Source of the DNA: an uncultured Oscillospiraceae bacterium
GTDB lineage: Bacteria; Bacillota; Clostridia; Oscillospirales; Oscillospiraceae
Length of the DNA stretch: 37,846 nt
Direction of reading: 5' to 3'
Assembly: GCA_944385485.1 (NCBI GenBank)
Contig: CALWXL010000006.1
Location: forward strand, 1-37,846
The notes beneath the pieces are model-generated. The model ran no database searches. It saw only the letters and a list, made by a program, of their open reading frames with translations, and had not been told where the DNA came from. This document shows positions 23,401 through 31,550 of this stretch, one piece after another. A program made the translations under genes and the position numbers. How positions within the stretch are numbered: the first letter of the stretch is position 1; each line of letters opens with the position of its first letter.

Positions 23401-23836
23401 GGATAGCTGGAGCGCTCTCCAGACCGCTCTGACCGAAGCCAAAACCGTGGAGCAGAACGCTGCCGCCACCCAGGCCCAGGTCAACGACGCCCTCTCTTCC
23501 CTGAAGGATGCCGTGCAAGGGCTGGTAGATGCCCCGACTCCCACCCCCACACCTACACCTACACCTACGCCTGAGCCCACGGTGTCTCCGGAGCCCACTC
23601 CCGCTCCCTCTGAGAGCCCCGCTCCTACCGAGACTCCTGCTCCCACCCAGGCTCCTGTCCCCACTTCGGCCCCCAGCCCTGATGTGACCCCCAAGCCGGA
23701 CAGCGCCCCCGCTCCCACCCTGCCTGGTTCGTCTGTCCCCGAAACCGGTGACAGCGTCACCCTATGGCCGGTGGCGGGACTGCTGCTCTCTGTGGCCGGA
23801 CTGGTTCTGGTGACCTATCGGAGACGCAGAGCGTAA
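20456..23836 (+). CDS. Cell-wall-anchored multidomain glycoside hydrolase with LamG domain
   Basis: ATG at 20456 after AAGGGAGAGG gives 1126 residues. Order: signal peptide (1-31); LamG/concanavalin-like domain (about 35-230, FSMWYRYDTS, HITITIDQDSHQVKFYINGELDS); a helical FIVAR-like segment (240-310); a clan GH-A retaining hydrolase domain (about 315-960) with FGSIRYPGGT, probable acid/base Glu485 in YFEIGNE and nucleophile Glu748 in VSEFGIHY; a second FIVAR-like segment (965-1022); a Pro/Thr-rich wall spacer; sortase signal VPETG at 1094-1098, hydrophobic helix and RRRRA. Motifs fit GH51/GH79-like enzymes acting on arabinosyl or uronic polymers, but the substrate cannot be fixed. It acts on the cell surface. 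Confidence 0.85.
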   Translation: MKQSILKRVLASTLALSLLLSPALYTRTTAAAPTQQLKDHWNFDSLTSDQGTEATLVGDGVKLVDSGNPVFGNVLRFGSGTDNYLRLTDYINTGSGSTSFSMWYRYDTSITGDDSAASTVMLQHEGNGRSVLTLRGDGKYHTYVNGTDVVSQHSVVKGGWEHITITIDQDSHQVKFYINGELDSQQALTTNSINQVLTLRLGAHKTAGNNNPHPMRGDVDEFYVYNKALTDDEAWAVYADKADALCRQQLQELVTEGQALYNSGSLDSAHAVAVALKAALDGAAEASNLTQVKAAYTALENAIANYRAAMPLKLTVNLDDIQREIDADSIFGINHRYSYNGYGTFDSETMKMNEEFAALYQQAGFGSIRYPGGTISNLFNWRTTLGDKESRKNQIHGLYNSGNQTGIAPNFGLGEAADFADEMGSEMIYVYSLGRGSAQDAADLVEYMNAEVGTNPNGGIAWADVRAANGHVEPYNVRYFEIGNEMHLGPDAQRDDGVYSQGYWTLYVDGGRENAYINGGVANINKRYTVDEEDWNKVASRSDGSANLVRFLRYANLNPGIMGEDGQIVDDPDFRAVNDGVRVFVGPDDNPAEWTVVDSLANSGPEDTHCVVNYANGSIQFGDGVHGKIPPKGQNIYATYSVDRDGFVDVSQAMRDTMDEINRLNGTDQEIFVYAGYETEGFVNKMAAGGYNDLYDGVVVHPYSGTVNGSTAEEFYDNAMLKTEGSGVNPVKNFASKLPDGKVPVVSEFGIHYNTESQVRSQTHALYIAKVMMEYVNLGSPYIQKHCLSDWYQDQADSLGPTQQAVIQVVPQEGASTTTGEGEFTYFATPSARVFQMLNSGFGDHVLGTELNSPKTQNNVTAVSVLASKDDEGNVYLAMVNVDRFNDYNIQLDIPGMDLSDRSVEVQYLATEGIADENTPDDPDKVHVETETVELGSVPVVNLPKHAFAVVKVSAQQEAVDKSQLQAAIAEAEALHQADYTADSWSALQTALTEAKTVEQNAAATQAQVNDALSSLKDAVQGLVDAPTPTPTPTPTPTPEPTVSPEPTPAPSESPAPTETPAPTQAPVPTSAPSPDVTPKPDSAPAPTLPGSSVPETGDSVTLWPVAGLLLSVAGLVLVTYRRRRA

Positions 23837-23854
23837 TCTTTCCCAAAGTTGAAA

Positions 23855-23894
23855 AAAAGGCTTGCCCGCTGCATATGCAGCGGGCAAGCCTTTT
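23855..23894. terminator. Perfect 40-base palindrome, shared terminator
   Basis: Arms AAAAGGCTTGCCCGCTGCAT and ATGCAGCGGGCAAGCCTTTT meet without a spacer. It lies between convergent genes and has T/A runs on both sides, so it works both ways. Confidence 0.92.
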
Positions 23895-23902
23895 CTGTCT
23901 CT

Positions 23903-24655
23903 TCAAACCAAAGCGTGCCGGGCACCATGGCCTGGGCTTCGGCGCACCGCATTGTCCTGAAAGCGGAAGATGCTAGGCACATGGCGGGACTGGGTGTATT
24001 CAAACATCACGCCCTGGCTGTTGTACACCTGGTTGCTCACCACCGCCACGCAGTTGTACTCCCCCAAGTCCAGCCACTTCTCATCGGCAGGGGTGGCCTG
24101 CTCCACGGTGATGGTGCGTTTGCTGGTGACAACCACCATACCCAGCTCCTCCTCCAGATATCGGTACAGCGAGCCCTGGGCAATCTCCTCCGTCAGATTT
24201 GGCATGCAGTCCACCCGGAGATAGCTGTGATTTAAAATGATGGGCCTCCCATCCATCTCATGGACACGGCTGAGGGAAAACAGCTGGGTGCCCACAGGGA
24301 ACCCGGTTTGCAGGGAGATGTTCACCCCCGCCACGCACCGCTCCAACAGCACCACCCGGGTGGCGGTGTGCTGTCCCGTGCGCCGGGCAGTCTCCCGGAA
24401 GGACTCAATGGTACCCATGGTGTAGGAGGAGCACTCGATGGGCTGGAAGATGTTGCACACGCCCTTCCCCTGGCTGGTCTGCACATACCCATCCCGCACC
24501 AGCTCGGAAATGGCCCGACGCACCGTGTTCCGGGAACAGCCAAACTCCCCAATGAGGGTATTCTCAGAGGGCAGCAGCTGGCCCACCGGGTAAATGCCGG
24601 ACTCAATCCGCTCCTTCAACGTTGCGTAGATTTGGGTAAATTTTTCACGAGGCAT
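23903..24655 (-). CDS. treR: Trehalose operon repressor TreR (GntR family, UTRA domain)
   Basis: 250 residues. The N-terminal GntR winged helix (IYATLKERIESGIYPVGQLL, PSENTLIGEFGCSRNTVRRA, DGYVQTSQGKGV) spans residues 8-70; the UTRA effector domain follows (ERCVAGVNISLQTGFPVGTQ, LFSLSRVHEMDGRPIILNHSYL). In the TreR family the effector is trehalose-6-phosphate, which releases the repressor. Divergence from treP and a palindrome in the treP promoter support the name. ATG 24655 has a GGTGGAG site. Confidence 0.9.
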   Translation of the reverse strand: MPREKFTQIYATLKERIESGIYPVGQLLPSENTLIGEFGCSRNTVRRAISELVRDGYVQTSQGKGVCNIFQPIECSSYTMGTIESFRETARRTGQHTATRVVLLERCVAGVNISLQTGFPVGTQLFSLSRVHEMDGRPIILNHSYLRVDCMPNLTEEIAQGSLYRYLEEELGMVVVTSKRTITVEQATPADEKWLDLGEYNCVAVVSNQVYNSQGVMFEYTQSRHVPSIFRFQDNAVRRSPGHGARHALV

Positions 24656-24693
24656 AGCTTCTCCACCTTGTTGATTGATCGCTTTATCTTTTT

Positions 24694-24722
24694 AGCATAC
24701 TCCCCCTCTCAGTTCTTGTCAA
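24694..24722 (-). promoter_or_regulatory. treR promoter
   Basis: On the minus strand TTGACA (24722-24717) and TATGCT (24699-24694) are spaced by 17 bases. Confidence 0.7.
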
Positions 24723-24796
24723 CTCCGCACCCCCTGCCCCCGGGGAATTGACCATATGCCTAAAAATGGAGGAAAATGTTTATCACCTTTGGCGAA

Positions 24797-24825
24797 TTGA
24801 CTTGTTTAAACAAGTGGTGTATCGT
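24797..24825 (+). promoter_or_regulatory. treP promoter with TreR operator
   Basis: TTGACT at 24797-24802 and TATCGT at 24820-24825 are 17 bases apart. The perfect palindrome ACTTGTTTAAACAAGT (24800-24815) overlaps the -35 box, so bound TreR would exclude RNA polymerase. The leader to the ATG is about 70 bases. Confidence 0.72.
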
Positions 24826-24900
24826 TAATATCTACAGAGGTACGGGAGTGTGGGACCCGGAAGTGGAAGCTGCCGTGCGTAATAGAAGGAGGAAAGGCAT

Positions 24901-26823
24901 ATGTCCAAGTATCAACGAGATGTAGAGGTGCTGCTGCCCCTCATCGGCGGAAAGGAGAACATCCAAGCCGTCTCCCACTGCATGACCCGGATGCGGTTCG
25001 TGCTGGTGGACCCCAGCAAGGCTGATGTGGCCAAAATCGAGGAGATTCCCGCCGTCAAGGGCACCTTTACCCAGGCCGGACAGTTCCAGGTCATCATCGG
25101 CAACGATGTGGCCATCTTCTACAAGGAATTCACCGCCTACGCCGGGGTAGAAGGGGTGAGCAAAGACGCGGTGAAGGCCGCCGCCAAGTCCAACCAGTCC
25201 CTCATTCAGCGGGCCGTAGGCACTCTGGGTGAGATCTTCGCCCCCATCATTCCCGCCCTGATCTGCGGCGGTCTGATTTTGGGCTTCCGCAACATCATCG
25301 GTGAAATCAACTTCTTCGCCGACGGCACCATGAGCCTGGCAGACACCTCCCAGTTCTGGGCTGGCGTGTACAGCTTCCTGTGGATCATTGGCGAGGCCAT
25401 CTTCCACATGCTCCCCGTGGGCATCTGCTGGTCCATCTCCAAGAAGATGGGTACCACCCAGATTCTCGGCATCATTCTGGGCCTGACTCTGGTCTCTCCT
25501 CAGCTGCTCAACGGTTTCTCGGTGGCCACTGCCACAGAAATTCCCGTCTGGGATTTCGGATTTGCCCAGGTACAGATGATCGGCTACCAGGGCCAGGTCA
25601 TTGCCGCCATGATGGCTGGTTTTGTGCTGGTCTATCTGGAAAAAGGTTTGAAAAAGATCTGTCCGGAAGTCATCAGTATGATTGTAGTCCCCTTCTTCTC
25701 CCTGGTGCCTGCGGTCATCATCGCCCACACCATTGTGGGCCCCATTGGTTGGGCCATCGGTGACGCCATCGCCTCGGTGGTATACGCCGGCCTCACCTCT
25801 CCCGTGCGCTGGCTGTTCGCCGCCGCCTTTGGCCTGTTCTATGCCCCCATTGTCATGACTGGCCTGCACCACATGACCAACGCCATCGACACCCAGCTGG
25901 TGAACCTGTACGGCGGCACCATTCTGTGGCCCATGATTGCCCTGTCCAACATCGCCCAGGGCTCCGCGGTACTGGGTATGGCCGTGCTGCAAAAGAAGAA
26001 CGAGCGGGCCCAGCAGGTGAATATCCCCGCCTGCATCTCCTGCTACCTAGGCGTCACCGAGCCCGCCCTGTTCGGCGTGAACATGAAGTACGGCTTCCCC
26101 CTGGTGTGCGGCATGATTGGCTCCGGCCTGGCCGCTGTCATCTCCATTGTCACCGGCTCCGAGGCCTACTCCATCGGCGTGGGTGGTCTGCCCGGCATCC
26201 TGTCCATCAAGCCCCAGTTCTATCTCACCTTCCTGCTGGCCATGGCTGTGGCCATCGTGGTGCCCTTCGTACTCACTCTGATCGTGGGTAAGCGCAAGCT
26301 GGATGCCGCTGCCCTGGGCACCGACCAAGAGGCCGCTCCCGCTCCCACCCTGGGAACTCCCGCTGAGACCTCCACTGAGATCAAGGCCCCCCTCTCCGGC
26401 CACGTCATTCCCATGGAGCAGATCCCCGACCAGGTGTTCTCCCAGGGCATTCTGGGTGAGGGCGTAGGCATCGAGCCCACCGGCAACGTGGTGGTAGCCC
26501 CCGCTGATGCCACCGTGTCCACCGTCATGACCGACAGCAAACACGCCTGCGGCCTGCTGCTGGACAACGGTGTGGAGCTGCTTATCCACGTGGGCATGGA
26601 CACCGTCACCATGGGCGGCGACGGATTCCAGCTCTTTGTCCAGGAGGGTGACCGGGTGCGCACCGGCGACAAACTCATCTCCTTCGACCCCGAGAAAATC
26701 AAAGCCGCCGGACATCCCACCACCACCGCCTTTGTGATCACCGAGCCCGGCTCTGTCCACTTCACCTTCCACACCGGACTGGATGCCCAGGCCGGCCAGA
26801 CCGCCATCATCACTATGGAATGA
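24901..26823 (+). CDS. treP: Trehalose-specific PTS enzyme IIBCA
   Basis: 640 residues with three PTS units in one chain. EIIB (1-85) has the phosphocysteine in AVSHCMTRMRFVL near residue 27. EIIC (about 105-460) has around ten membrane segments with the sugar-gate GLHHMTNAIDTQL. EIIA (about 490-640) follows a Pro/Ala-rich linker and has the phosphohistidine in LLIHVGMDTV. It imports trehalose across the membrane as trehalose-6-phosphate. Trehalose rather than sucrose or glucoside specificity rests mainly on the treC and treR neighbours. Many EIITre lack EIIA; here it is fused. ATG follows AAGGAGGAAAGG. Confidence 0.93.
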   Translation: MSKYQRDVEVLLPLIGGKENIQAVSHCMTRMRFVLVDPSKADVAKIEEIPAVKGTFTQAGQFQVIIGNDVAIFYKEFTAYAGVEGVSKDAVKAAAKSNQSLIQRAVGTLGEIFAPIIPALICGGLILGFRNIIGEINFFADGTMSLADTSQFWAGVYSFLWIIGEAIFHMLPVGICWSISKKMGTTQILGIILGLTLVSPQLLNGFSVATATEIPVWDFGFAQVQMIGYQGQVIAAMMAGFVLVYLEKGLKKICPEVISMIVVPFFSLVPAVIIAHTIVGPIGWAIGDAIASVVYAGLTSPVRWLFAAAFGLFYAPIVMTGLHHMTNAIDTQLVNLYGGTILWPMIALSNIAQGSAVLGMAVLQKKNERAQQVNIPACISCYLGVTEPALFGVNMKYGFPLVCGMIGSGLAAVISIVTGSEAYSIGVGGLPGILSIKPQFYLTFLLAMAVAIVVPFVLTLIVGKRKLDAAALGTDQEAAPAPTLGTPAETSTEIKAPLSGHVIPMEQIPDQVFSQGILGEGVGIEPTGNVVVAPADATVSTVMTDSKHACGLLLDNGVELLIHVGMDTVTMGGDGFQLFVQEGDRVRTGDKLISFDPEKIKAAGHPTTTAFVITEPGSVHFTFHTGLDAQAGQTAIITME

Positions 26824-26833
26824 GGAACCTACT

Positions 26834-28486
26834 ATGAAAGACTTTCGCAACAGCGTGGTATACCAGATCTACCCCAAGTCCTTTCTGGACACCAATGGAG
26901 ACGGACTGGGCGACCTGAAGGGGGTCACCGTCAAGCTGGACTATCTGGAACAGCTGGGCGTGGACTACATCTGGCTCACCCCCTTCTTTGTCTCCCCCCA
27001 GAACGACAACGGCTACGACGTGGCGGACTACCGGGCCATTGACCCCCGGTATGGCACCATGGCCGACTTTGAGGAACTGGTAGCCCAGGCCAAAGCCCAC
27101 AACATCCGCATCATGTTGGACATGGTGTTTAACCACACCTCTACCTACCACCAGTGGTTCCAGAAGGCTCTGGCCGGGGACCCGGTATACCAGGACTACT
27201 ACATCTTCCGCCCCGGCAAGCCCGACGGCACCCCGCCCACCAACTGGGAGAGCAAATTCGGCGGCAACGCCTGGGAGTATGCGCCTGAGCTGGGCAAGTA
27301 CTACCTCCACCTCTTTGACAAGACCCAGGCCGACCTGAACTGGGAGAACCCCGCTGTGCGCCGGGAAGTGCAGGACATTGTCCGCTTCTGGATGGACAAA
27401 GGGGTGAAAGGCTTCCGCTTCGACGTGGTCAACCTCATCAGCAAGGGCGAGTACGCCGACGACTTTCAGGGGGATGGCCGCCGCTTCTACACCGATGGCC
27501 CCCGCATCCACGAATTTTTGCAGGAGCTGAACCGGGAGAGCTTCGGCCAGGACCCGGAGATCATCACCGTGGGCGAGATGTCCTCCACCTCCATGGAAAA
27601 CTGCTTCCGCTACGCCGGAGCAGACTGCGGCGAGCTGTCCATGGTCTTCTCCTTCCACCACCTGAAGGTGGACTTCATGGGCAACGAAAAGTGGGTGCTG
27701 GTGCCCACCGACTTCGGCAAGCTCAAGGACATCCTCTTCTCCTGGCAGGAGGGCATGGCCGCTCACAATGCCTGGAACGCTGTGTTCTGGTGCAACCACG
27801 ACCAGCCCCGGGTGGTGTCCCGGTTTGGCGACGAGGGCAGATACTGGAACGAATCCGCCAAGATGCTGGCCAATATCATCCACGCCATGCGTGGTACCCC
27901 CTACATCTACCAGGGGGAGGAGCTGGGCATGACCAACGCCAACTTCACCAGCCTGGACCAGTACCGGGACGTGGAGAGCCTCAACCACTACCAAATTCTC
28001 CGGGATAAGGGCATGAGCGAAGAGAGCGTGTACAACATTCTCAAGGTGCACTCCCGGGACAACAGCCGCACCCCCATGCAGTGGGATGCCACCCCCCACG
28101 GCGGCTTCACCACCGGTGAGCCCTGGATCTCCGTCAATCCCAACACCGCCACCATCAACGCTCAGGCTCAAGTGGGGGATGACAGCTCCATCTTCGCCCA
28201 CTATCAGGCCCTCATCCGCCTGCGCAAGGAATACGACGTGTTCGCCCAGGGCGACTTCACCCCCCTCACCCCCCACCATCCCGCCGTGCTGGCCTACCAG
28301 CGCAAAATTCCCGGCCAGGAGCTCATCTGCGTCAGCAACTTCTATCCCAAGGAGTGCATATGGAAGACTCCCGTGGAGCTGGATGGTTACCGGGTGCTGC
28401 TGTCCAACTATTCGGACAGCGCACCCCAGAGCGAGTGGACCCTGCGGCCCTATGAGTCGGTGTTGCTGCTGAAAGAGTCCCACTAA
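26834..28486 (+). CDS. treC: Alpha,alpha-phosphotrehalase (trehalose-6-phosphate hydrolase)
   Basis: 550 residues from ATG 26834, 10 bases after treP with GAGGAA as ribosome site. A glycoside hydrolase family 13 enzyme: conserved region I DMVFNHTS, region II GFRFDVVNLIS with the nucleophile Asp, region III GEMSST with the acid/base Glu, region IV FWCNHDQPR. It splits cytoplasmic trehalose-6-phosphate into glucose and glucose-6-phosphate. Length and operon position match TreC/TreA; oligo-1,6-glucosidase is a close relative but unlikely next to treP and treR. Confidence 0.93.
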   Translation: MKDFRNSVVYQIYPKSFLDTNGDGLGDLKGVTVKLDYLEQLGVDYIWLTPFFVSPQNDNGYDVADYRAIDPRYGTMADFEELVAQAKAHNIRIMLDMVFNHTSTYHQWFQKALAGDPVYQDYYIFRPGKPDGTPPTNWESKFGGNAWEYAPELGKYYLHLFDKTQADLNWENPAVRREVQDIVRFWMDKGVKGFRFDVVNLISKGEYADDFQGDGRRFYTDGPRIHEFLQELNRESFGQDPEIITVGEMSSTSMENCFRYAGADCGELSMVFSFHHLKVDFMGNEKWVLVPTDFGKLKDILFSWQEGMAAHNAWNAVFWCNHDQPRVVSRFGDEGRYWNESAKMLANIIHAMRGTPYIYQGEELGMTNANFTSLDQYRDVESLNHYQILRDKGMSEESVYNILKVHSRDNSRTPMQWDATPHGGFTTGEPWISVNPNTATINAQAQVGDDSSIFAHYQALIRLRKEYDVFAQGDFTPLTPHHPAVLAYQRKIPGQELICVSNFYPKECIWKTPVELDGYRVLLSNYSDSAPQSEWTLRPYESVLLLKESH

Positions 28487-28782
28487 GACCACCTATCCCG
28501 TCGAAGCGTCCACCTATCCCATAGCACTATACAGCCCCCTTTCCCTCCGGTATACTGAAGGTACCAGGGAAAGGGGGCATCATCATGTTTCTCGAAAATG
28601 CAAGCATTTTCTCGAGAAAGCAGCCCGCTGCATGCACATGTCCTGGGAAAAGACTCATCTCAATTTATTTCCCCGCCTGGAGGCGGGAAAACTCTGCCGA
28701 GGGCTTATTCTATCATAAGATTTGAACGTTCGAATTTCTTTCCATTCGACATTTCAAAGTACCAACAAAAGGGGGTATTGTT
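28487..28782. other. Repeat-rich gap after the trehalose operon
   Basis: CCACCTATCCC occurs twice in direct orientation (28489-28499, 28510-28520). A 13-base stem GCCCCCTTTCCCT / AGGGAAAGGGGGC lies at 28532-28577, probably ending treC transcription. Then follow an imperfect inverted repeat (TTTCTCG ... CGAGAAA with AAATGC / GCATTT inside, about 28590-28620) and a small stem CCCGCC TGGA GGCGGG near 28670-28688. TTTGAACGTTCGAA near 28721-28735 is a short dyad that may regulate the next gene. No coding region is apparent. Confidence 0.5.
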
Positions 28783-29166
28783 ATGAAAGATTGGAATCCC
28801 AACACCAACCGTGTGCTGTCCCGGCTGTTCTGGGTGACGGCTGTGGGATATGCCGTCATCTTTGTCTCCGCCTTCTGGCACTTGCCCATCGACATTCCCG
28901 TCTGGCACCAGGCCCTCCTCATCTATTCCCACTTCATTCCCATGTTTCTGTTGCAGCTGATACTGTGCCGCACCCGCTCCATCCCGGTCCGCCTCTTCCT
29001 TCCCCTGGGCATTCTGGCTGGGGTGGGGCTGGTATGGCTCTGCCTCACCCAGTGGACCCTCTTGGGCTGGGTTCTCTTTGCCTACTGGTGCACGGCCCCC
29101 CTGACCGGGTGCGCCGTGGCCTGGGTGGCCTACGGAGTGAGTTATTTGATCCGAAACAAGTCCTAA
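28783..29166 (+). CDS. Small integral membrane protein
   Basis: 127 residues from ATG 28783 with an AAGGGGG site. Four membrane segments: VTAVGYAVIFVSAFWHL, LLIYSHFIPMFLLQLILC, LFLPLGILAGVGLVWLCL and GWVLFAYWCTAPLTGCAV. Short cytoplasmic ends, with RTRS between segments. No family recognised. It is monocistronic, between the gap above and a strong terminator. Confidence 0.75.
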   Translation: MKDWNPNTNRVLSRLFWVTAVGYAVIFVSAFWHLPIDIPVWHQALLIYSHFIPMFLLQLILCRTRSIPVRLFLPLGILAGVGLVWLCLTQWTLLGWVLFAYWCTAPLTGCAVAWVAYGVSYLIRNKS

Positions 29167-29169
29167 AAA

Positions 29170-29208
29170 ACCGAGGGCGGACTGCCATATTAGCAGTCCG
29201 CCCTCGGT
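29170..29208. terminator. Bidirectional terminator
   Basis: ACCGAGGGCGGACTGC pairs perfectly with GCAGTCCGCCCTCGGT around seven bases, with A and T tracts on either side. It ends the rightward membrane gene and the leftward peptide-transporter operon. Confidence 0.92.
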
Positions 29209-29213
29209 CTTTC

Positions 29214-29945
29214 TTATTCTTCCAGAGCCAGAGAGGCCTGGAGCAATTTTTTCGTGTAGTCGTGCTGGGGATTGTCATAGATGGTATCCACGTCTCCCTG
29301 CTCTACGATCTCCCCCTGGTACATCACCGCCACCCGGTCGCAGATCTGATAGACCACCGCCAGGTCGTGGGAGATGAACAGGTAGGACAGGCGGAACTTT
29401 GCCTTCAAGTCCACCAGCAGCTGGAGAATCTGGGCCTGCATGGTCACGTCCAGGGCAGACACCGGCTCGTCCAACACAATGAGGCGGCTGCCCCCGATGA
29501 GGGCGGCGGCAATGGCCACCCGCTGACGCTGACCGCCGGAGAGCTGGGAGGGGCGGCGGGCATAGTGCTCCTCTCCCAGGCCCACCTGCTGCAGCATGTC
29601 AATGGCCTGGGCCTTCCGCTCCTTCTTGTCCTTCACCCCCAGCACCCGCAGGGGCTCCTCCAAAAACCAGCCCACCGACTTGGCGGGATTCAGGGAGCCA
29701 TAGGGGTCCTGAAACACCATCTGAGGCCGGAAGGCGGTGACCTCCAGCGTGCCCTCAATGTCTTTCACCACACCCAGAATGCACTTGGCCAGGGTGGATT
29801 TACCGGAGCCGGACTCGCCCACAATTCCCAGCACTTCGCCGGGGGCCAAGGTGAGAGAGACATTGCGCAGCACCTGACGGCGCTCCCGTCCCTTGCCATA
29901 GTAGCTGTTGAGGCCCTGAATGTTCACCATTGGTTTCTCAGCCAT
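29214..29945 (-). CDS. oppF: Peptide ABC transporter ATP-binding subunit (OppF/DppF type)
   Basis: 243 residues from ATG 29945 with an AGGTGG site; the frame's GTG at 29954 is less well placed. Walker [10 protein letters not shown] near residue 45, Q-loop VFQDPYGSLNP, signature LSGGQRQRV, Walker B LIVLDEPVSALD, and the switch ISHDL. FQDPYGSLNP is typical of the F subunit. With OppD it forms the motor pair that powers import. It overlaps the OppD stop by eight bases and is last in the operon. The usual C-terminal extension of OppF is short here. Confidence 0.9.
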   Translation of the reverse strand: MAEKPMVNIQGLNSYYGKGRERRQVLRNVSLTLAPGEVLGIVGESGSGKSTLAKCILGVVKDIEGTLEVTAFRPQMVFQDPYGSLNPAKSVGWFLEEPLRVLGVKDKKERKAQAIDMLQQVGLGEEHYARRPSQLSGGQRQRVAIAAALIGGSRLIVLDEPVSALDVTMQAQILQLLVDLKAKFRLSYLFISHDLAVVYQICDRVAVMYQGEIVEQGDVDTIYDNPQHDYTKKLLQASLALEE

Positions 29946-30747
29946 GGCTGCCACCTGCTTTCAGTTTGGTTCGAGTGGGACGGGAGGCAATGAGCCGCTG
30001 GGTATACGCCTTCTGAGGGTGGTGAAACACTTGCTCCACATCCCCAGCCTCCACGATCTCCCCCTGCTGCATCACCACCACGTGGTGGCACAGGGCCCGG
30101 ATGACCCCCAGGTCATGGGAGATGAAGAGGATGGCAATGCCCTCTTTCCGGTTGATCTCCTTGAGGGTATCCAGGATTTGCGCCTGGATGGTCACATCCA
30201 GGGCAGTGGTGGGCTCGTCCGCGATGAGCAGTTTGGGCCGCAGCACCAGAGCCGCGGCGATCATCACCCGCTGACGCATGCCGCCGGACAGCTGGTGGGG
30301 GTACTGGGGGTACAGCTGTTCCGGGTTGGGCAGGCCTGCCAGAGCCATAGCCTCCAGAGCCCGGGCCTTGCGCTCCTTGGCAGACATCTTGGTGTGGATG
30401 CGCAGAGCCTCCTCCACCTGGGGGCCAATCTTCATGGTGGGATTGAGGCTGGTCATGGGCTCTTGGAAGATGATGGACAAGTCCTTGCCCTGATAGCTGC
30501 GCATCTGGGTGCGGGTAAGGTCCAGCAGTTCCACCCCCTCAAAGCGGATGGAGCCGGACACCTGCACGCTCTTCCGGTCCAACAGGCCCATGATGGCGTG
30601 GGCGGTCATGGACTTGCCCGAGCCGGACTCTCCCACAATACCAATGACTTGGCCCTCCTCCACGGAGAGAGAGAAGTCCTTCACCGCCTCAAAGTGGCCC
30701 TTGGGGTGGGGAAATGCAATTTTCAAATGTTGGATCTGTAACATCAT
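29938..30747 (-). CDS. oppD: Peptide ABC transporter ATP-binding subunit (OppD/DppD type)
   Basis: 269 residues from ATG 30747, overlapping the OppC stop (ATGA). Walker [10 protein letters not shown] near residue 41, Q-loop [11 protein letters not shown], signature LSGGMRQRV, Walker [13 protein letters not shown], switch [18 protein letters not shown] and the Met after Walker A mark the D subunit. It is shorter than usual OppD: it ends soon after the nucleotide-binding domain ([16 protein letters not shown]), so the C-terminal iron-sulfur-type extension seen in some DppD proteins is absent. Confidence 0.9.
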   Translation of the reverse strand: MMLQIQHLKIAFPHPKGHFEAVKDFSLSVEEGQVIGIVGESGSGKSMTAHAIMGLLDRKSVQVSGSIRFEGVELLDLTRTQMRSYQGKDLSIIFQEPMTSLNPTMKIGPQVEEALRIHTKMSAKERKARALEAMALAGLPNPEQLYPQYPHQLSGGMRQRVMIAAALVLRPKLLIADEPTTALDVTIQAQILDTLKEINRKEGIAILFISHDLGVIRALCHHVVVMQQGEIVEAGDVEQVFHHPQKAYTQRLIASRPTRTKLKAGGSHG

Positions 30748-31544
30748 GCCGCCATCCTTTCCCGCAGGCCCTCGCCCAGCATACTCACGCCCAGGATGGT
30801 GAGCACCACCACCAGGGCGGGACAGAGCATGCACCAGGGGGCGGTGGACCACACACCCTGCGCCTCGTTGAGCATCCGGCCCAGGCTCACATCCGGGGCA
30901 GTGACGCCGATGCTCAGATAGCTCATGGATGCCTCGGCCAGCACTGCATTGTTAAAGCCAATGGTGAGGCCTGACAGCAGGGTGGGCCAGGTGTTGGGGA
31001 GGATATGAACAAAGAGGATGCGCCCATTGGGCACTCCCATGAGCCGGGCCGAGCGCACGAAGTCCCGGTCCCGGTATTTGAGAAACTCCCCCCGCACCAG
31101 ACGGGCAAAGCTGGGAATAAAGAGAATACCCAGGGCCCCGATGACGTTATACTTGCCCGGGCCGATCACCGCCAGCACCACCAGGGCCAGCAGAATGCTG
31201 GGGAAGGCGGCCAGAGCATCGCTGAGACGCATGACCAGAGCGTCCACCACGCCGCCGTAGTAGCCGCAGAAGGCGCCGATGAGCAGTCCTGCCACAAAGC
31301 CGATGGCCAGCACGGCCAGGGCGATCATCAGGGTGCTGCCCGCTCCCTCCATGGTGCGGGACAGGATGTCCCGGCCCAGCTGATCGCAGCCGAAGGGGTG
31401 GGCCAGAGAGGGGGCGGCGTACTTGTCCGCTCCCACCATGGCGGTGGGCTCATAGGGGGTCCAGAACATGCCAACCCCGGCAAAACCCACCATGAGCACG
31501 GTAAGCACCAGGCCCAGCCGTCCATACCAGTTGCGTTTTCTCAT
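30744..31544 (-). CDS. oppC: Peptide ABC transporter permease (OppC/DppC type)
   Basis: 266 residues. N-terminal membrane helix (LGLVLTVLMVGFAGVGMF), then the typical HPFGCDQLGRDILSRTMEGA motif, then about five more helices. The EAA coupling helix is in RSARLMGVPNGRILFVHILPN. It forms the pore with OppB. It lies six bases after the oppB stop. Confidence 0.92.
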   Translation of the reverse strand: MRKRNWYGRLGLVLTVLMVGFAGVGMFWTPYEPTAMVGADKYAAPSLAHPFGCDQLGRDILSRTMEGAGSTLMIALAVLAIGFVAGLLIGAFCGYYGGVVDALVMRLSDALAAFPSILLALVVLAVIGPGKYNVIGALGILFIPSFARLVRGEFLKYRDRDFVRSARLMGVPNGRILFVHILPNTWPTLLSGLTIGFNNAVLAEASMSYLSIGVTAPDVSLGRMLNEAQGVWSTAPWCMLCPALVVVLTILGVSMLGEGLRERMAA

Positions 31545-31550
31545 CTCGTC

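Noticed and set aside
20513..23518. 1001-codon open frame antisense to the glycoside hydrolase
   Set aside because: GC-rich codon use leaves few stops on the opposite strand. The translation is low-complexity His/Gly/Val-rich with no motif or ribosome site.
26813..28492. 559-codon open frame antisense to treC
   Set aside because: Shadow of a gene with complete GH13 motifs. No ribosome site or domain.
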